The notes below the pieces were generated by a model, which searched no databases, had not been told where the DNA came from, and worked only from the letters and a program-made list of their open reading frames with translations. Of a DNA stretch of 41,596 bases, positions 17,501-25,011 are shown one piece after another; positions within the stretch are counted from its first letter, which is position 1; each line of letters starts with the position of its first letter. Source of the DNA: a virus; IMG/VR virus record IMGVR_UViG_3300021959_000105, positions 1 to 41,596 of that record; one strand, given 5' to 3'. The position numbers and the translations under genes are program-made.

Positions 17501-19535
17501 TAGAACACTTCCATCTTATATAGATGAAGTACCTGTGCCAAAATCTGTCATTTTATCACTTAAACAAGATATTAATGCAAGTACAGAAGAAGGAAGTGAT
17601 AATGTATCAGGCGTACCAAAAATTATAAGAGTACAATGGCAACATCCAACTAGTACAAGAACAGACTCAGCAGGGAATGCAGTAAATTCAATTTATGAGC
17701 ATTTAAACTATTACGAAATAGAACACAATGCAAGTGGTAAACCAGTTTTTGAAAAAATCTTTGCAACAAAAGACACAAGTTTTATAGATATTCCAATAAG
17801 TGGCTATGGAATATATACAGTACGAATACGAACAGTAAACTCAGAACAAATAAAATCACCTATAGTTCAGAAAACTATAAGCGCAGGTAATCATCAGTCT
17901 GCTCCTACTGCAAGTCAAATTGGAAAACTATATCCTGGCGGGTCACTCAATGCAGGACTTAGTATCAATTCAAGCAGTGGAGTCGCAACAATTGGTTCAT
18001 CAACCTATACATTTTACTCTAGAAACGAAGAAGAATTTATACTTTCTGGCACAGGCACAGGAAACACACAACAAGCATTCTCAGGAATGGGCGCAAGTGC
18101 AACAGCTTTCTTACTCTTTGATGCAGATGCAACTTCAGATCATCTTAAAGCAATAGAAACACAAGTAGATACAACAGCTGTAGATGCTGACGGTAATAAG
18201 TATAATTTTGAATATTTTGCTGAAGTTGGAGCATCCAATGCAGGTATTTCAAGTGCAACGGGAACTGTTACTATAGCCATAGAAGAAGGAACTGTAACAG
18301 GTTCAAGCACTACATTTTTAACAGACTATAAAGTAGGTGACTTATTTATTGTTGGTGCGGCAGGAACTAGCCGATTTATGGCAAGAATTACAAATATCGC
18401 ATCCGACACTTCACTAGAATTAGATGCAGTTGTACCACGAGCATACTCTGGAACTTCAATATTTAAACAAAGTTTTAAACCTGATATTGCACGAGATACT
18501 ATTATGGCGAAGGTGGTAACAAGTTCAGGAACTGTATACTCTTTCGAAATAATATACTCACTTACAGCAGGAGTAGTAGGAGCAGACGGAGCAAACGGTC
18601 CAAAGACATTAACACACTTTGTGTATCATCAAGCAAGTGCTTCAACTCAACCAAACACTCCTTCAGCAACAAGTTATACTTTTAGTACAAATAGTTTTAA
18701 TGGATTAACAGATGGTTGGGGAACAACTCCGGGAACCTTTGCAGCAGGAAATGCAAATAAATATTGGTATTCATACTTTGTGGCAGAAGAAAATACAGCA
18801 GGTGGGGACACATCATCAGGAAGTAACTTAACTTTCCAAGCATCTCAACAAGGTATTGGATTTAGTGGGCTTGTAACTTTTACAAGTGGAAGCAGTGGTG
18901 CAATAACAGGATATGATCCAGCAGATATTATTAATAATAATACTACTACGATTGACGGTGGGAAAATAACAACAGGAAGTATTGATGCAGACAGATTATC
19001 AGCAAATACAATTACTGCAGCAAAGATAGCGGCAGGAGCCATTGAACTTAATGGCACTTTAATAGGAAGCAATCTTTTACCAGCAGCTAAAGGCGGAACA
19101 GGTTTAAATAGTGTTGCATCTTTAACAAATTCTTCAATTACAATGAATGCAAATGGTACTTTAAGTGGAGCAGGTAGTGGACAAGTAACTGCTGCAGGAA
19201 TACAGGCTCACCCGACAAGTACAACAATACCTACAGCTTTATCACAATTAAGCGGAGTACTAGCAGCGGGGGCAGGTGGAACAGGCACTACTGATACTAC
19301 TTTATTCTTAAACTCAAGTGTTTCAGCTTCAAGTATAGGACTAAGTGCAGTAGCAAATTTAAGTTCGGCAGGACAATTACAAGCAGCTTTTGAATCAGAT
19401 ACGAGTATGAGTGCGGGACAAATTAAAGTAAGTTCGAGTGCAATGGTATTTGGGGATAGCCAAAGTATATCAAGTAACTCAATATTAATAGAAGCAGACA
19501 GCTCAGCTGGAGCAAGGATAATCATAGCAGACTAA
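14595..19535 (+). CDS. Tip attachment protein / central fibre, J-like
   Basis: 1646 residues. The N-terminus has the J signature YDLISEGPIEGLVNGTDSIY (about 38-57). The middle holds tip-hub sequence (ALIFDAQSFGKLPTRGYEVR; WVFYDLVTNDRYGIGKYID; QVRVTWNDPDAMYKKAVEIV). About residues 995-1095 look like a fibronectin-III-like domain (IIRVQWQHPTST to YTVRIRTVNSEQIKSP). The last about 190 residues are low-complexity fibre repeats, with GGKITTGSIDADRLSANTIT and AAKGGTGLNS. In lambda this protein binds the receptor; here later fibres may share that job. The gene ends in TAATG shared with the next. Confidence 0.9.
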   Translation: MKNLGRFYNLTNGGQAEGAGTSSGIVNNPNEYQTAVVYDLISEGPIEGLVNGTDSIYLDKTAATIGSIGTKHNIAESLDVSFTASSLTIVDNVSSMFDGLSTNDGDRFITIAGAKKAITNGLSMAKGSSTVTAGSSFFNANDRYIPGTVDGMKQYVTVAGAGVNGGVLRSEIIAFTSATSVQLALPAVTAVSNVSGTVDKVGKIASITNATTAVISNISAQGTDARNVANVTAFTTTPKLTLSDTPIYNHGAFQYAFMNGYRDQPLLQNFAGIGSASIVHSAGTEINQTDLSSITGSASNVTSGGYTTASGDATASATTISASTMGVTNQPEVDKLKLTFKMPTLIATKASSGDEAVCHIELRIFLGFKRAGDSSFTEVQVFGPTNAQISARPVGSRTSNFEGRHGINTGFIQAETKAPFIESFTINMEEFQPFSDFQVKIERVNPTNARHGDYDHTNPCTLTSIEAIVEDKLSYPLSAYGALIFDAQSFGKLPTRGYEVRGRLLQVPTNYFPRTEGDRSIAGYDRNVSSGADENSYQQWDGNFRGDKATFNGAHINHQPVYTDNPAWVFYDLVTNDRYGIGKYIDSTQIDKYELYRIARYCDELVSDGQGGTEPRFTCNLYLAQAAEALKVLKDVTSVFRGMMFWLNGEIQFSQNRFQSPVYTFSKANVIAGKFAYTSTKSQYRSNQVRVTWNDPDAMYKKAVEIVEDTNNILETGKIVSKDIVAFGCTSKGQAHRFGKWTLLSEIMETEGISFETSYNAGFLKPGDVVNVQDADRDHIRFSGRTSSSNSTTTINVDSAINLSGGNTFELSIVFPSGGAFLGQESATINSVAYIRGDYIPSATVGGSLVTIDTSAEASNAVDDSGNVLVLNWNPNSRVETKTISSTGSSVTAIQVSSAFSAAPAQDMPWAIKEIKADGSLDAGSAKQYLITGINESNKGRYEITGIKYEPSKFDLVDRGYALQQDQTIRTLPSYIDEVPVPKSVILSLKQDINASTEEGSDNVSGVPKIIRVQWQHPTSTRTDSAGNAVNSIYEHLNYYEIEHNASGKPVFEKIFATKDTSFIDIPISGYGIYTVRIRTVNSEQIKSPIVQKTISAGNHQSAPTASQIGKLYPGGSLNAGLSINSSSGVATIGSSTYTFYSRNEEEFILSGTGTGNTQQAFSGMGASATAFLLFDADATSDHLKAIETQVDTTAVDADGNKYNFEYFAEVGASNAGISSATGTVTIAIEEGTVTGSSTTFLTDYKVGDLFIVGAAGTSRFMARITNIASDTSLELDAVVPRAYSGTSIFKQSFKPDIARDTIMAKVVTSSGTVYSFEIIYSLTAGVVGADGANGPKTLTHFVYHQASASTQPNTPSATSYTFSTNSFNGLTDGWGTTPGTFAAGNANKYWYSYFVAEENTAGGDTSSGSNLTFQASQQGIGFSGLVTFTSGSSGAITGYDPADIINNNTTTIDGGKITTGSIDADRLSANTITAAKIAAGAIELNGTLIGSNLLPAAKGGTGLNSVASLTNSSITMNANGTLSGAGSGQVTAAGIQAHPTSTTIPTALSQLSGVLAAGAGGTGTTDTTLFLNSSVSASSIGLSAVANLSSAGQLQAAFESDTSMSAGQIKVSSSAMVFGDSQSISSNSILIEADSSAGARIIIAD

Positions 19536-20068
19536 TGGCAAATAGAGTACTAGCAGGAAACAGAGCGTCAGGAGGATACGGACTATATGTGTCTAAAGCA
19601 AATAGCAATGTCTTAACTTGTGATGATAAAGACTTACTTTTTTCTACAAAAGAAAAAGTAAGTGGAGCAGCACAAGTATACGCAGGTGGAACTCTTTCAT
19701 CTCTTTCTTCATCACAAAACTTTTTAACAACTGGCTCTAAAGATAATTTAGGATATATACCATTAGTTATAACAAATGAAGACTATAATGCAATATGGAA
19801 CTGGGGAGCAAAAAGCGGTGGATCAAACATAACAATAAGACTGGTACAAAGTAATGTATCTATGTTTGCTTATACAAGCAGTACTTTAACTCCTTGCCAA
19901 GTAGATACTTTTCCTGCAAATAATCCTGCGGGAGTAACAGAATCAAGAAGAACAAGTGTATCTGAATATGGAGGAGGTACAGGAGGAAGTCAAGCTTGTG
20001 TTAACCTTAATTTTGTTGTCTTAAAGATTCCTTGTGCTTTTGGGTACATGAACGCTACTTACTTTTAA
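19535..20068 (+). CDS. Tip-associated small protein A with MANR-type N-terminal module
   Basis: 177 residues, first of three tandem paralogues. The module MANRVLAGNRASGGYGLYVS plus VLTC is nearly identical to those of the next two proteins, while the remainder (about residues 35-177) is different and rich in Ser, Thr and beta-strand patterns. The start shares a base with the J stop (TAATG). A reasonable guess is a short attachment module for the tail tip with a variable outer domain. No known enzyme motif was seen. Confidence 0.75.
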   Translation: MANRVLAGNRASGGYGLYVSKANSNVLTCDDKDLLFSTKEKVSGAAQVYAGGTLSSLSSSQNFLTTGSKDNLGYIPLVITNEDYNAIWNWGAKSGGSNITIRLVQSNVSMFAYTSSTLTPCQVDTFPANNPAGVTESRRTSVSEYGGGTGGSQACVNLNFVVLKIPCAFGYMNATYF

Positions 20069-20070
20069 TC

Positions 20071-20517
20071 ATGGCAAATAGAGTGTTAATGGGTAATCGC
20101 GCAACCGGAGGATATGGACTATATGTCTCTGAAACTGGTGAAAACGTACTTACTTGCAATAAAAGTAAATTATTATTTTACACAGATTCAGGAGAGACAG
20201 GAAGTAACTTTGTATCAAAAGGTACCAATCAAGCTGTTCCATATTCTGGTGGATCAGGATCAACTGCTCCTACAATAATAAACAATGTAAGTATAAGTAG
20301 TGGAGCAAATGCTAGCGTTAGTTACCAAAATTTAGGAGATGATAATTTCTTATACACTAAAAAAGGATTTACTGCCGATGCATCTTCAAGCACTTTTCGA
20401 CAAGGATTAAAGTTTTCTAGTATTGGAGAAACAGGTGCTACTCTGACAAGTTTAGGAACAGGAACAACTTTTGGAGTTGTAGTATTTAAAAAATTAAGCA
20501 GTGCGGGGTTATACTAA
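20071..20517 (+). CDS. Tip-associated small protein B with MANR-type N-terminal module
   Basis: 148 residues. ATG 20071 is chosen because translation from there begins exactly with the shared module (MANRVLMGNRATGGYGLYVS, then VLTC); an upstream in-frame ATG at 20032 would add 13 residues from inside the preceding gene without homology. The outer region differs from A and C (Gly/Ser-rich, then GLKFSSIGETGATLTSLGTG and VVVFKKL at the end). It overlaps the following start by one base (TAATG). Function inferred only from location. Confidence 0.75.
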   Translation: MANRVLMGNRATGGYGLYVSETGENVLTCNKSKLLFYTDSGETGSNFVSKGTNQAVPYSGGSGSTAPTIINNVSISSGANASVSYQNLGDDNFLYTKKGFTADASSSTFRQGLKFSSIGETGATLTSLGTGTTFGVVVFKKLSSAGLY

Positions 20518-20996
20518 TGGCAAACAGAATATTAGCAGGAAATAGAGCATCAGGGGGCTATGGTTTATATGTCTCTAAAACAGGAGAAGATGTACTTACT
20601 ACTACAGAAGGTTTAGCTTTTGATTCAAGAGCAGGAAACTCAACTGGAATAAAAACTATGGGAGAAGGTTCTACAGCTGCCACAGCGGAAATAGTACACG
20701 GTCTTAGCTACGAGCCTTTATTTGCTGTTCGATGGTGCACTTCGGCTGAACTAGATGGTAATAATATAGCAACTAAAGTTTTTGATCCAAGATACCAACA
20801 GATGATATCCGTAACGGGTGGGTCAGAACCAGACTTCTCTTTTACAGGATATGGCTGCAAGGCTTTTCACGCTACTAACGCAAGCAGCCAGAAGTGTTTA
20901 CGTATAATTTCAGTAGCACCAAGCCAAAGTTTAACTATATACTACTCATACATAATTTTTCACGAACCAGACTACACAGGAGGACTAGGACTATGA
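20517..20996 (+). CDS. Tip-associated small protein C with MANR-type N-terminal module
   Basis: 159 residues. It begins MANRILAGNRASGGYGLYVS and VLTT, like A and B, then diverges to a segment with EIVHGLSYEPLFAVRWC and a C-terminal strand region (QSLTIYYSYIIFHEPD). The wording 'VHGLSYEPL' resembles the 'HGLGKAPEF' strand of the distal fibre proteins at 34520 and 39915, which hints at a common beta-module. A strong AGGAGG at its 3' end serves the next gene. ATGA overlap at 20993-20996. Confidence 0.75.
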   Translation: MANRILAGNRASGGYGLYVSKTGEDVLTTTEGLAFDSRAGNSTGIKTMGEGSTAATAEIVHGLSYEPLFAVRWCTSAELDGNNIATKVFDPRYQQMISVTGGSEPDFSFTGYGCKAFHATNASSQKCLRIISVAPSQSLTIYYSYIIFHEPDYTGGLGL

Positions 20997-21415
20997 TCTA
21001 TCACATATTTTACGATAGCAATAAAAACATAATGTGGTCATGCACCGCACCAATTACTGACAGCATAAAAACAGAACAAAAGTCGGCACACAACTATGAC
21101 TACTTAGAAGCAGATATAGATTTAGCACCTGTAGGTGATTCTTTCTACATTAATTCAGATGGTGACGCAGTAGTTGCACGACCTACTTTTGATCCAACAT
21201 ATAGTACAGTAACACCAGTACTTGATGCAACAATAAATATCACAGGAGTACCAGCAGGTACAGAAGTATTTTTAGATGGCACATCAGCAGGTACAATGTC
21301 AGATACCACACTAACACTAACGGCATCAGAGGCAGGAGCTTTTGATGTAGTATTAACAAAAGATAAATATATCGATCACACTACACAGATAATAGTAACG
21401 AGGTACGGAGCATGA
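20993..21415 (+). CDS. Small tail protein with PEGA-like C-terminal domain
   Basis: 140 residues from ATG 20993, which overlaps the previous TGA and has a very strong ribosome site (AGGAGG about 12 bases upstream, with AGGA closer). The N-terminal part (MIYHIFYDSNKNIMWSC) is unassigned. The last about 70 residues (ATINITGVPAGTEVFLDGTS, DVVLTKDKYIDHTTQIIV) resemble a PEGA-type beta domain: short, Gly/Thr-rich with a VPAGTxVxLDG turn. It probably is a structural or fibre-accessory protein. An in-frame ATG at 20894 would extend it into the previous gene without support. Confidence 0.7.
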   Translation: MIYHIFYDSNKNIMWSCTAPITDSIKTEQKSAHNYDYLEADIDLAPVGDSFYINSDGDAVVARPTFDPTYSTVTPVLDATINITGVPAGTEVFLDGTSAGTMSDTTLTLTASEAGAFDVVLTKDKYIDHTTQIIVTRYGA

Positions 21416-21600
21416 ATGTAAATCTAACAAAAGCGGGAGCTACTGCTATAACTAAACGAGAAGCTTATTATGAAACTCTAGCAACACAACTAGATAAACT
21501 ATACCATGATATAGACTCTGGTAAACTTGGAGACGACGCTAAAACAGGCGACTTCTATGTCGGAAGAAAAGCAGTAAAAGATAAATACCCTAAAGGATAG
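21412..21600 (+). CDS. Small tail-fibre-associated protein (QLDxLYHDI / KAVKDKYPK type)
   Basis: 62 residues, ATGA overlap with the previous gene. The motif TQLDKLYHDIDSGKLGDDAK and FYVGRKAVKDKYPKG at the C-terminus is a pattern common at the ends of small phage tail or fibre-assembly proteins. It closes the first transcription unit: the next promoter begins 33 bases after its stop. Probably a chaperone or minor tail component. Confidence 0.7.
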   Translation: MNVNLTKAGATAITKREAYYETLATQLDKLYHDIDSGKLGDDAKTGDFYVGRKAVKDKYPKG

Positions 21601-21632
21601 AGCATAATGATTTCACATTCCAAAAATAATCC

Positions 21633-21662
21633 TTGACATCAGGTGTTATTTTTTGGTATAAT
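21633..21662 (+). promoter_or_regulatory. Sigma70-like late promoter P2 with extended -10, driving the fibre region
   Basis: TTGACA at 21633-21638 and TATAAT at 21657-21662, with an 18-base spacer and extended -10 TG at 21654-21655. The T-run and GG before the -10 and the T after it are the same as in P1 (38-67). It sits in the 91-base gap between tip and fibre genes. GGAGG at 21673-21677 serves the next ATG at 21692, though 14 bases away is longer than usual. Confidence 0.88.
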
Positions 21663-21691
21663 TAACAATATTGGAGGTATAAGAAATAACC

Positions 21692-22024
21692 ATGAGTGCT
21701 GGTAATTACAACATAAAAATAGATCAGGGATCAGATTTCTCTTTACAGCTTACTGTACAGGAAGATGGATCCGCAAAAAATCTTACAGGCTTTAGTGCAC
21801 GTGCACAGATGCGCCCCACAATCGATTCTAGTACTCTTACAGCTACGTTCACTTGTACAATATCAAATGCTAGTAGTGGAGTACTAACTATGGCACTTGC
21901 AAATACATTAACAGACGATATAGATGTTGGACAGTATTACTATGACTTAGAGTTATTTACAAGTACTACCTCACAAAGACTGGTTCAAGGAACTGTTACT
22001 GTAGCAGGCGAAGTTACGAGATGA
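21692..22024 (+). CDS. Baseplate/fibre-base protein with BppU-like N-terminal domain
   Basis: 110 residues, first gene after promoter P2. The pattern NYNIKIDQGSDFSLQLTV, DGSAKNLTGFSARAQMRPTI and DDIDVGQYYYDLELFT is a small immunoglobulin-like domain often seen in phage baseplate and fibre-base proteins (BppU N-terminal type): 'xIxQGxDFxLxLxVxxxxGxxxxLTGxxARAQxR'. It could anchor the fibres encoded downstream. It ends in an ATGA overlap with the next gene. Confidence 0.7.
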   Translation: MSAGNYNIKIDQGSDFSLQLTVQEDGSAKNLTGFSARAQMRPTIDSSTLTATFTCTISNASSGVLTMALANTLTDDIDVGQYYYDLELFTSTTSQRLVQGTVTVAGEVTR

Positions 22025-22428
22025 GCCGTTTAGGGCAAAATAGACTTGCAAGAACAAATATTATTGCAGCTCACCCTATAATTTCTATTACGGAGAGTGC
22101 ACTCAATGATGTAGTTGCAAACATTACAACATCTTCATCAACGATAGCGGTAGAACAATATTTTCGTGCTTTTGTAGCTAGCGATGTAGTTTCTACAACA
22201 CATAATACAATATCAGTAGCAAACGTACAAGACGCAATAGAACAATTAGAATCTCAATTTTCAAGAGGAGACACAGATCCTACCACAAGTAGTGAGACTT
22301 ATCTTGACAATGGAGATTTATTTTACAATACAAATACAAATCAATTAAAAGTTTATAGAGATGGTGCATGGCAAATTCTCCTCGAAGCAGAGGGAGACAT
22401 GGACACATTAGATGGGAGTACATTTTAA
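22021..22428 (+). CDS. Small fibre protein, paralogue 1 (VQDAIEQL module)
   Basis: 135 residues. The second half carries VANVQDAIEQLESQFSRGDT and LFYNTNTNQLKVYRDGAW, matched closely in the next gene. The N-terminal half differs. The protein ends GDMDTLDGSTF, a C-terminal signature also seen (as GSF or GTF) in the two following genes. The 'VQDAIEQLE' helix followed by 'GDLFYNTNTNQLKVYR' is typical of marine phage fibres. Role presumed structural. Confidence 0.7.
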   Translation: MSRLGQNRLARTNIIAAHPIISITESALNDVVANITTSSSTIAVEQYFRAFVASDVVSTTHNTISVANVQDAIEQLESQFSRGDTDPTTSSETYLDNGDLFYNTNTNQLKVYRDGAWQILLEAEGDMDTLDGSTF

Positions 22429-22773
22429 ATGGCAACAACAATCACAGTAGTAGAAGATGTAACAAGTGTAAGCGTGAGTGCAATCTCACCAACAGATGCT
22501 TCTACTAATGCACAAAACTTGACATTTACACCTCACAATGTAATCACTGCTACTAACGTACAAGATGCGTTAGAACAATTAGCAGACCAATTTTTTAGAG
22601 GAAATGATGTACCAAGTGCATCAACAACAAATTTAGAAGAAGGAGACTTCTTTTATGATTTAAATGATAATCAACTCAAAGTTTACAGAGAAACATCATC
22701 CAACGTTTTTCAGTTCGTACCCTTAGCACAAGCGACAGGCGACATGGAAACAGTAGATGCGGGAAGCTTCTAA
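22429..22773 (+). CDS. Small fibre protein, paralogue 2 (VQDALEQL module)
   Basis: 114 residues, starting immediately after the stop of paralogue 1. It shares ATNVQDALEQLADQFFRGND, GDFFYDLNDNQLKVYRE and the end GDMETVDAGSF with that protein, while residues 1-45 are unrelated Thr/Ser-rich strand sequence. It looks like a tandem duplication with domain replacement. Role presumed structural, in a fibre or its collar. Confidence 0.7.
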   Translation: MATTITVVEDVTSVSVSAISPTDASTNAQNLTFTPHNVITATNVQDALEQLADQFFRGNDVPSASTTNLEEGDFFYDLNDNQLKVYRETSSNVFQFVPLAQATGDMETVDAGSF

Positions 22774-22795
22774 AAGGCTTCATTAGGAAAATAAA

Positions 22796-24970
22796 ATGGC
22801 AACAACAATAAAGATAAAAAGATCGACAGGTACTTCGGCTCCTAGTAGCCTTACTGCAGGTGAGCTAGCTTATACAGGTGGAGCAGGTGCACAAGGTGGT
22901 GCAGGTTCTAGACTTTTTGTAGGTAACCCTGCAGATGGTAATAATCTGGTAATAGGTGGTAAATACTTTACCGATATGCTTGACCATGTACACGGTACAA
23001 ACACAGCGAGTTCAGCATTAATTGTCGACTCCAATAAAAAAGTAAATGAATTACTAAGTGGTAACATTGTAGTTACTGGTTCAAGTAATACTATTTCTAC
23101 ATCAAGTGGTACTCTTACTATTGCTCCTACAGGTAATTTAATAATTACTCATGGCGGCACTATAGATTTAGACGCACAAGCAAATGCACTAACAATTATT
23201 GATAACAATGCGGCATCTCTTGATATAAAAGAAGGATCAACTTCTTACTTAAAATTCGTAACAACAAATTCAAGCGAAAAGATAGTAGTCGGACAAGACA
23301 CTACATTCGCAGATGATGTATCCTTAGTTTCAGATGCAGCCGTATTAAACTTTGGAGCAGACTCAGATGTAAACTTAACTCATGTTGCCGATACAGGTTT
23401 ACTTCTTAACAGCACTAGCGTTTTCCAATTCAGAGATTCAGCACTAAGCATCGGATCTTCTGCAGACGGACAATTAGACATCAATGCAGATACATTATTA
23501 GAAATCACAGCACCAACAGTACAATTTGATACTGATGGTCAAGTAATATCTTTTGGAGCAGACGGAGATGTAACACTTACACACGTTGCAGATGCTGCTT
23601 TAATGTTAAACTCAGCCATGGGTTTAAGATTCAGAGATTCTGCACTTAGCATTAACTCTAGTACAGATGGGCAATTAGATATTGACGCTGATACAGAACT
23701 TGAAATTACATCACCGATTGTTGACATAAATGCTTCAACATCAGTAAACATTAGTAACGATCTTAAACTTGACAGCGACTCAGCAGTCTTAGGATTTGGT
23801 GCTGATAATGACGTAACATTAACACACGTTGCTGACACAGCTCTAATGCTGAACAGCTCAATGGCTTTAAGATTCAGAGATTCCGCACTAAGCGTTTCTT
23901 CTCCTTCAGATGGCACATTAGCAATCGCAGCAGACACAGAAGTTGATATTACTGCAACTACTATTGATATCAATGGTAACGCAGATATTAGTGGCTCACT
24001 TGGTGTGGGTTCAACAACAGCTTCTACTTTAAAAGTTTCAGACTTAACAAATAATAGAATTGTTATCGCAGGCGCTTCAGGTGAAATTGAAGACGACGCT
24101 AACTTTACATTTGATGGTACAACATTTGCAGTTACAGCTGCTACAGATATTACTGGAGACTTAGATGTCGACGCAGTAAATATCAATGGTAGTACTATTT
24201 CTACAACTACTTCAAATACAGACTTAACTTTATCTCCAAATGGTACAGGTACAGTTAAAGTTCCTTCAGGTTATGATGATAGAAGTGGACAAAATTCACT
24301 TACACTTGTAACAAAAGGATATGTTGATGCAGTAAAACAAGCACTTGATATTAAAGCATCAGTACATGTAGCTTCAACAGCAAACGTTTCTTTAACTGCA
24401 GGTTCTTCAGGACTAGAAGCAGGAGATGCTATCGATGGAGTTACTCTTGTAGCTGGCGATAGGGTTCTTCTTAAAAATCAGACAGATGCTTCAGAAAATG
24501 GTATCTATGTAGCAGTTGCTTCAGGTGGAACACCAGCTCGTTCAGACGATGCTAACGCCAGTGTAGATGTTACTTCAGGTATGTTTGTATGGGTAGAAGA
24601 AGGTACTGCAAATGCTGATCAAGGTTATGTACTTACAACAAATAATGTAATTACACTAAATACAACAAACTTAACATTCACACAATTCTCAGGTGCTGGT
24701 CAAATAACAGCAGGGAATGGTATGACAAAATCTGGCAACACACTTAATGTTGTTCCAGACAATGTAACTTTATCTGTAACTGCAGATGAAATCAAATTAA
24801 AAGGAGATGTTACAGCAACAGCTCTTGGTGATTTATTAATCGGTAAAGCCTCAAATGGTGGCTACAAACGATTAGCAGTTTCAACAGGTGGAGCAAATCA
24901 ATTATTACAAATTAATTCTTCAGGAAACGATCTAGAGTTTACAAGTACTATAGACGGAGGAACATTCTAA
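22796..24970 (+). CDS. Tail fibre protein with tandem FGAD/FRDSALS repeats
   Basis: 724 residues. It starts MATTIKIKRSTGTSAPSSLT, a common fibre N-terminus. Residues about 183-395 hold three tandem repeats (FGADxDVxLTHVADxxLxLN, then FRDSALS, DGxLxI and ADTxxxIT). From about 502 a further module follows (GYVDAVKQALDIKASVHVAS; VTLVAGDRVLLKNQTDASEN; GTANADQGYVLTTNNVITLN), widespread in phage fibres. The C-terminus ends STIDGGTF, the same short tag as the two small upstream proteins. It has a ribosome site (AGGA about 9 bases before ATG). No chaperone domain was seen. Confidence 0.85.
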   Translation: MATTIKIKRSTGTSAPSSLTAGELAYTGGAGAQGGAGSRLFVGNPADGNNLVIGGKYFTDMLDHVHGTNTASSALIVDSNKKVNELLSGNIVVTGSSNTISTSSGTLTIAPTGNLIITHGGTIDLDAQANALTIIDNNAASLDIKEGSTSYLKFVTTNSSEKIVVGQDTTFADDVSLVSDAAVLNFGADSDVNLTHVADTGLLLNSTSVFQFRDSALSIGSSADGQLDINADTLLEITAPTVQFDTDGQVISFGADGDVTLTHVADAALMLNSAMGLRFRDSALSINSSTDGQLDIDADTELEITSPIVDINASTSVNISNDLKLDSDSAVLGFGADNDVTLTHVADTALMLNSSMALRFRDSALSVSSPSDGTLAIAADTEVDITATTIDINGNADISGSLGVGSTTASTLKVSDLTNNRIVIAGASGEIEDDANFTFDGTTFAVTAATDITGDLDVDAVNINGSTISTTTSNTDLTLSPNGTGTVKVPSGYDDRSGQNSLTLVTKGYVDAVKQALDIKASVHVASTANVSLTAGSSGLEAGDAIDGVTLVAGDRVLLKNQTDASENGIYVAVASGGTPARSDDANASVDVTSGMFVWVEEGTANADQGYVLTTNNVITLNTTNLTFTQFSGAGQITAGNGMTKSGNTLNVVPDNVTLSVTADEIKLKGDVTATALGDLLIGKASNGGYKRLAVSTGGANQLLQINSSGNDLEFTSTIDGGTF
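23342..23980 (+). repeat. Three-copy in-frame repeat in tail fibre gene
   Basis: Copies start near 23342, 23541 and 23782, each about 190 bases of repeated coding sequence. Every copy encodes FGAD-x-DV-x-LTHVAD, a hydrophobic LxLNS strand, FRDSALS, a Ser-rich turn and a DGxLxIxADTxxxIT strand. They form a beta-structured shaft and provide substrate for copy-number change by recombination. Confidence 0.8.
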
Positions 24971-24975
24971 AGAAT

Positions 24976-24987
24976 CTCTATATAGAG
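24976..24987. repeat. Perfect 12-base palindrome in the gap before the largest fibre gene
   Basis: CTCTATATAGAG is a perfect inverted repeat in the 41-base gap 24971-25011, 24 bases before the ATG. It could be a small operator or a weak hairpin. The length is short enough to be chance in AT-rich DNA. Confidence 0.4.
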
Positions 24988-25011
24988 TAAGACAACAGGA
25001 CAACCATAAAT

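Noticed and set aside
20032-20070. Start of protein B at ATG 20032
   Set aside because: The 13 added residues lie within the previous gene and are absent from the two paralogues, which start exactly at MANR.
22524-22540. TTGACA-like hexamer inside paralogue 2
   Set aside because: No TATAAT at a suitable distance and it lies within coding sequence; no support for a promoter.
23539-24186. 215-codon minus-strand frame opposite the repeat fibre gene
   Set aside because: Its composition mirrors the antisense of Ser/Thr/Ala-rich repeats on the plus strand; no ribosome site, and the plus strand gene is certain.
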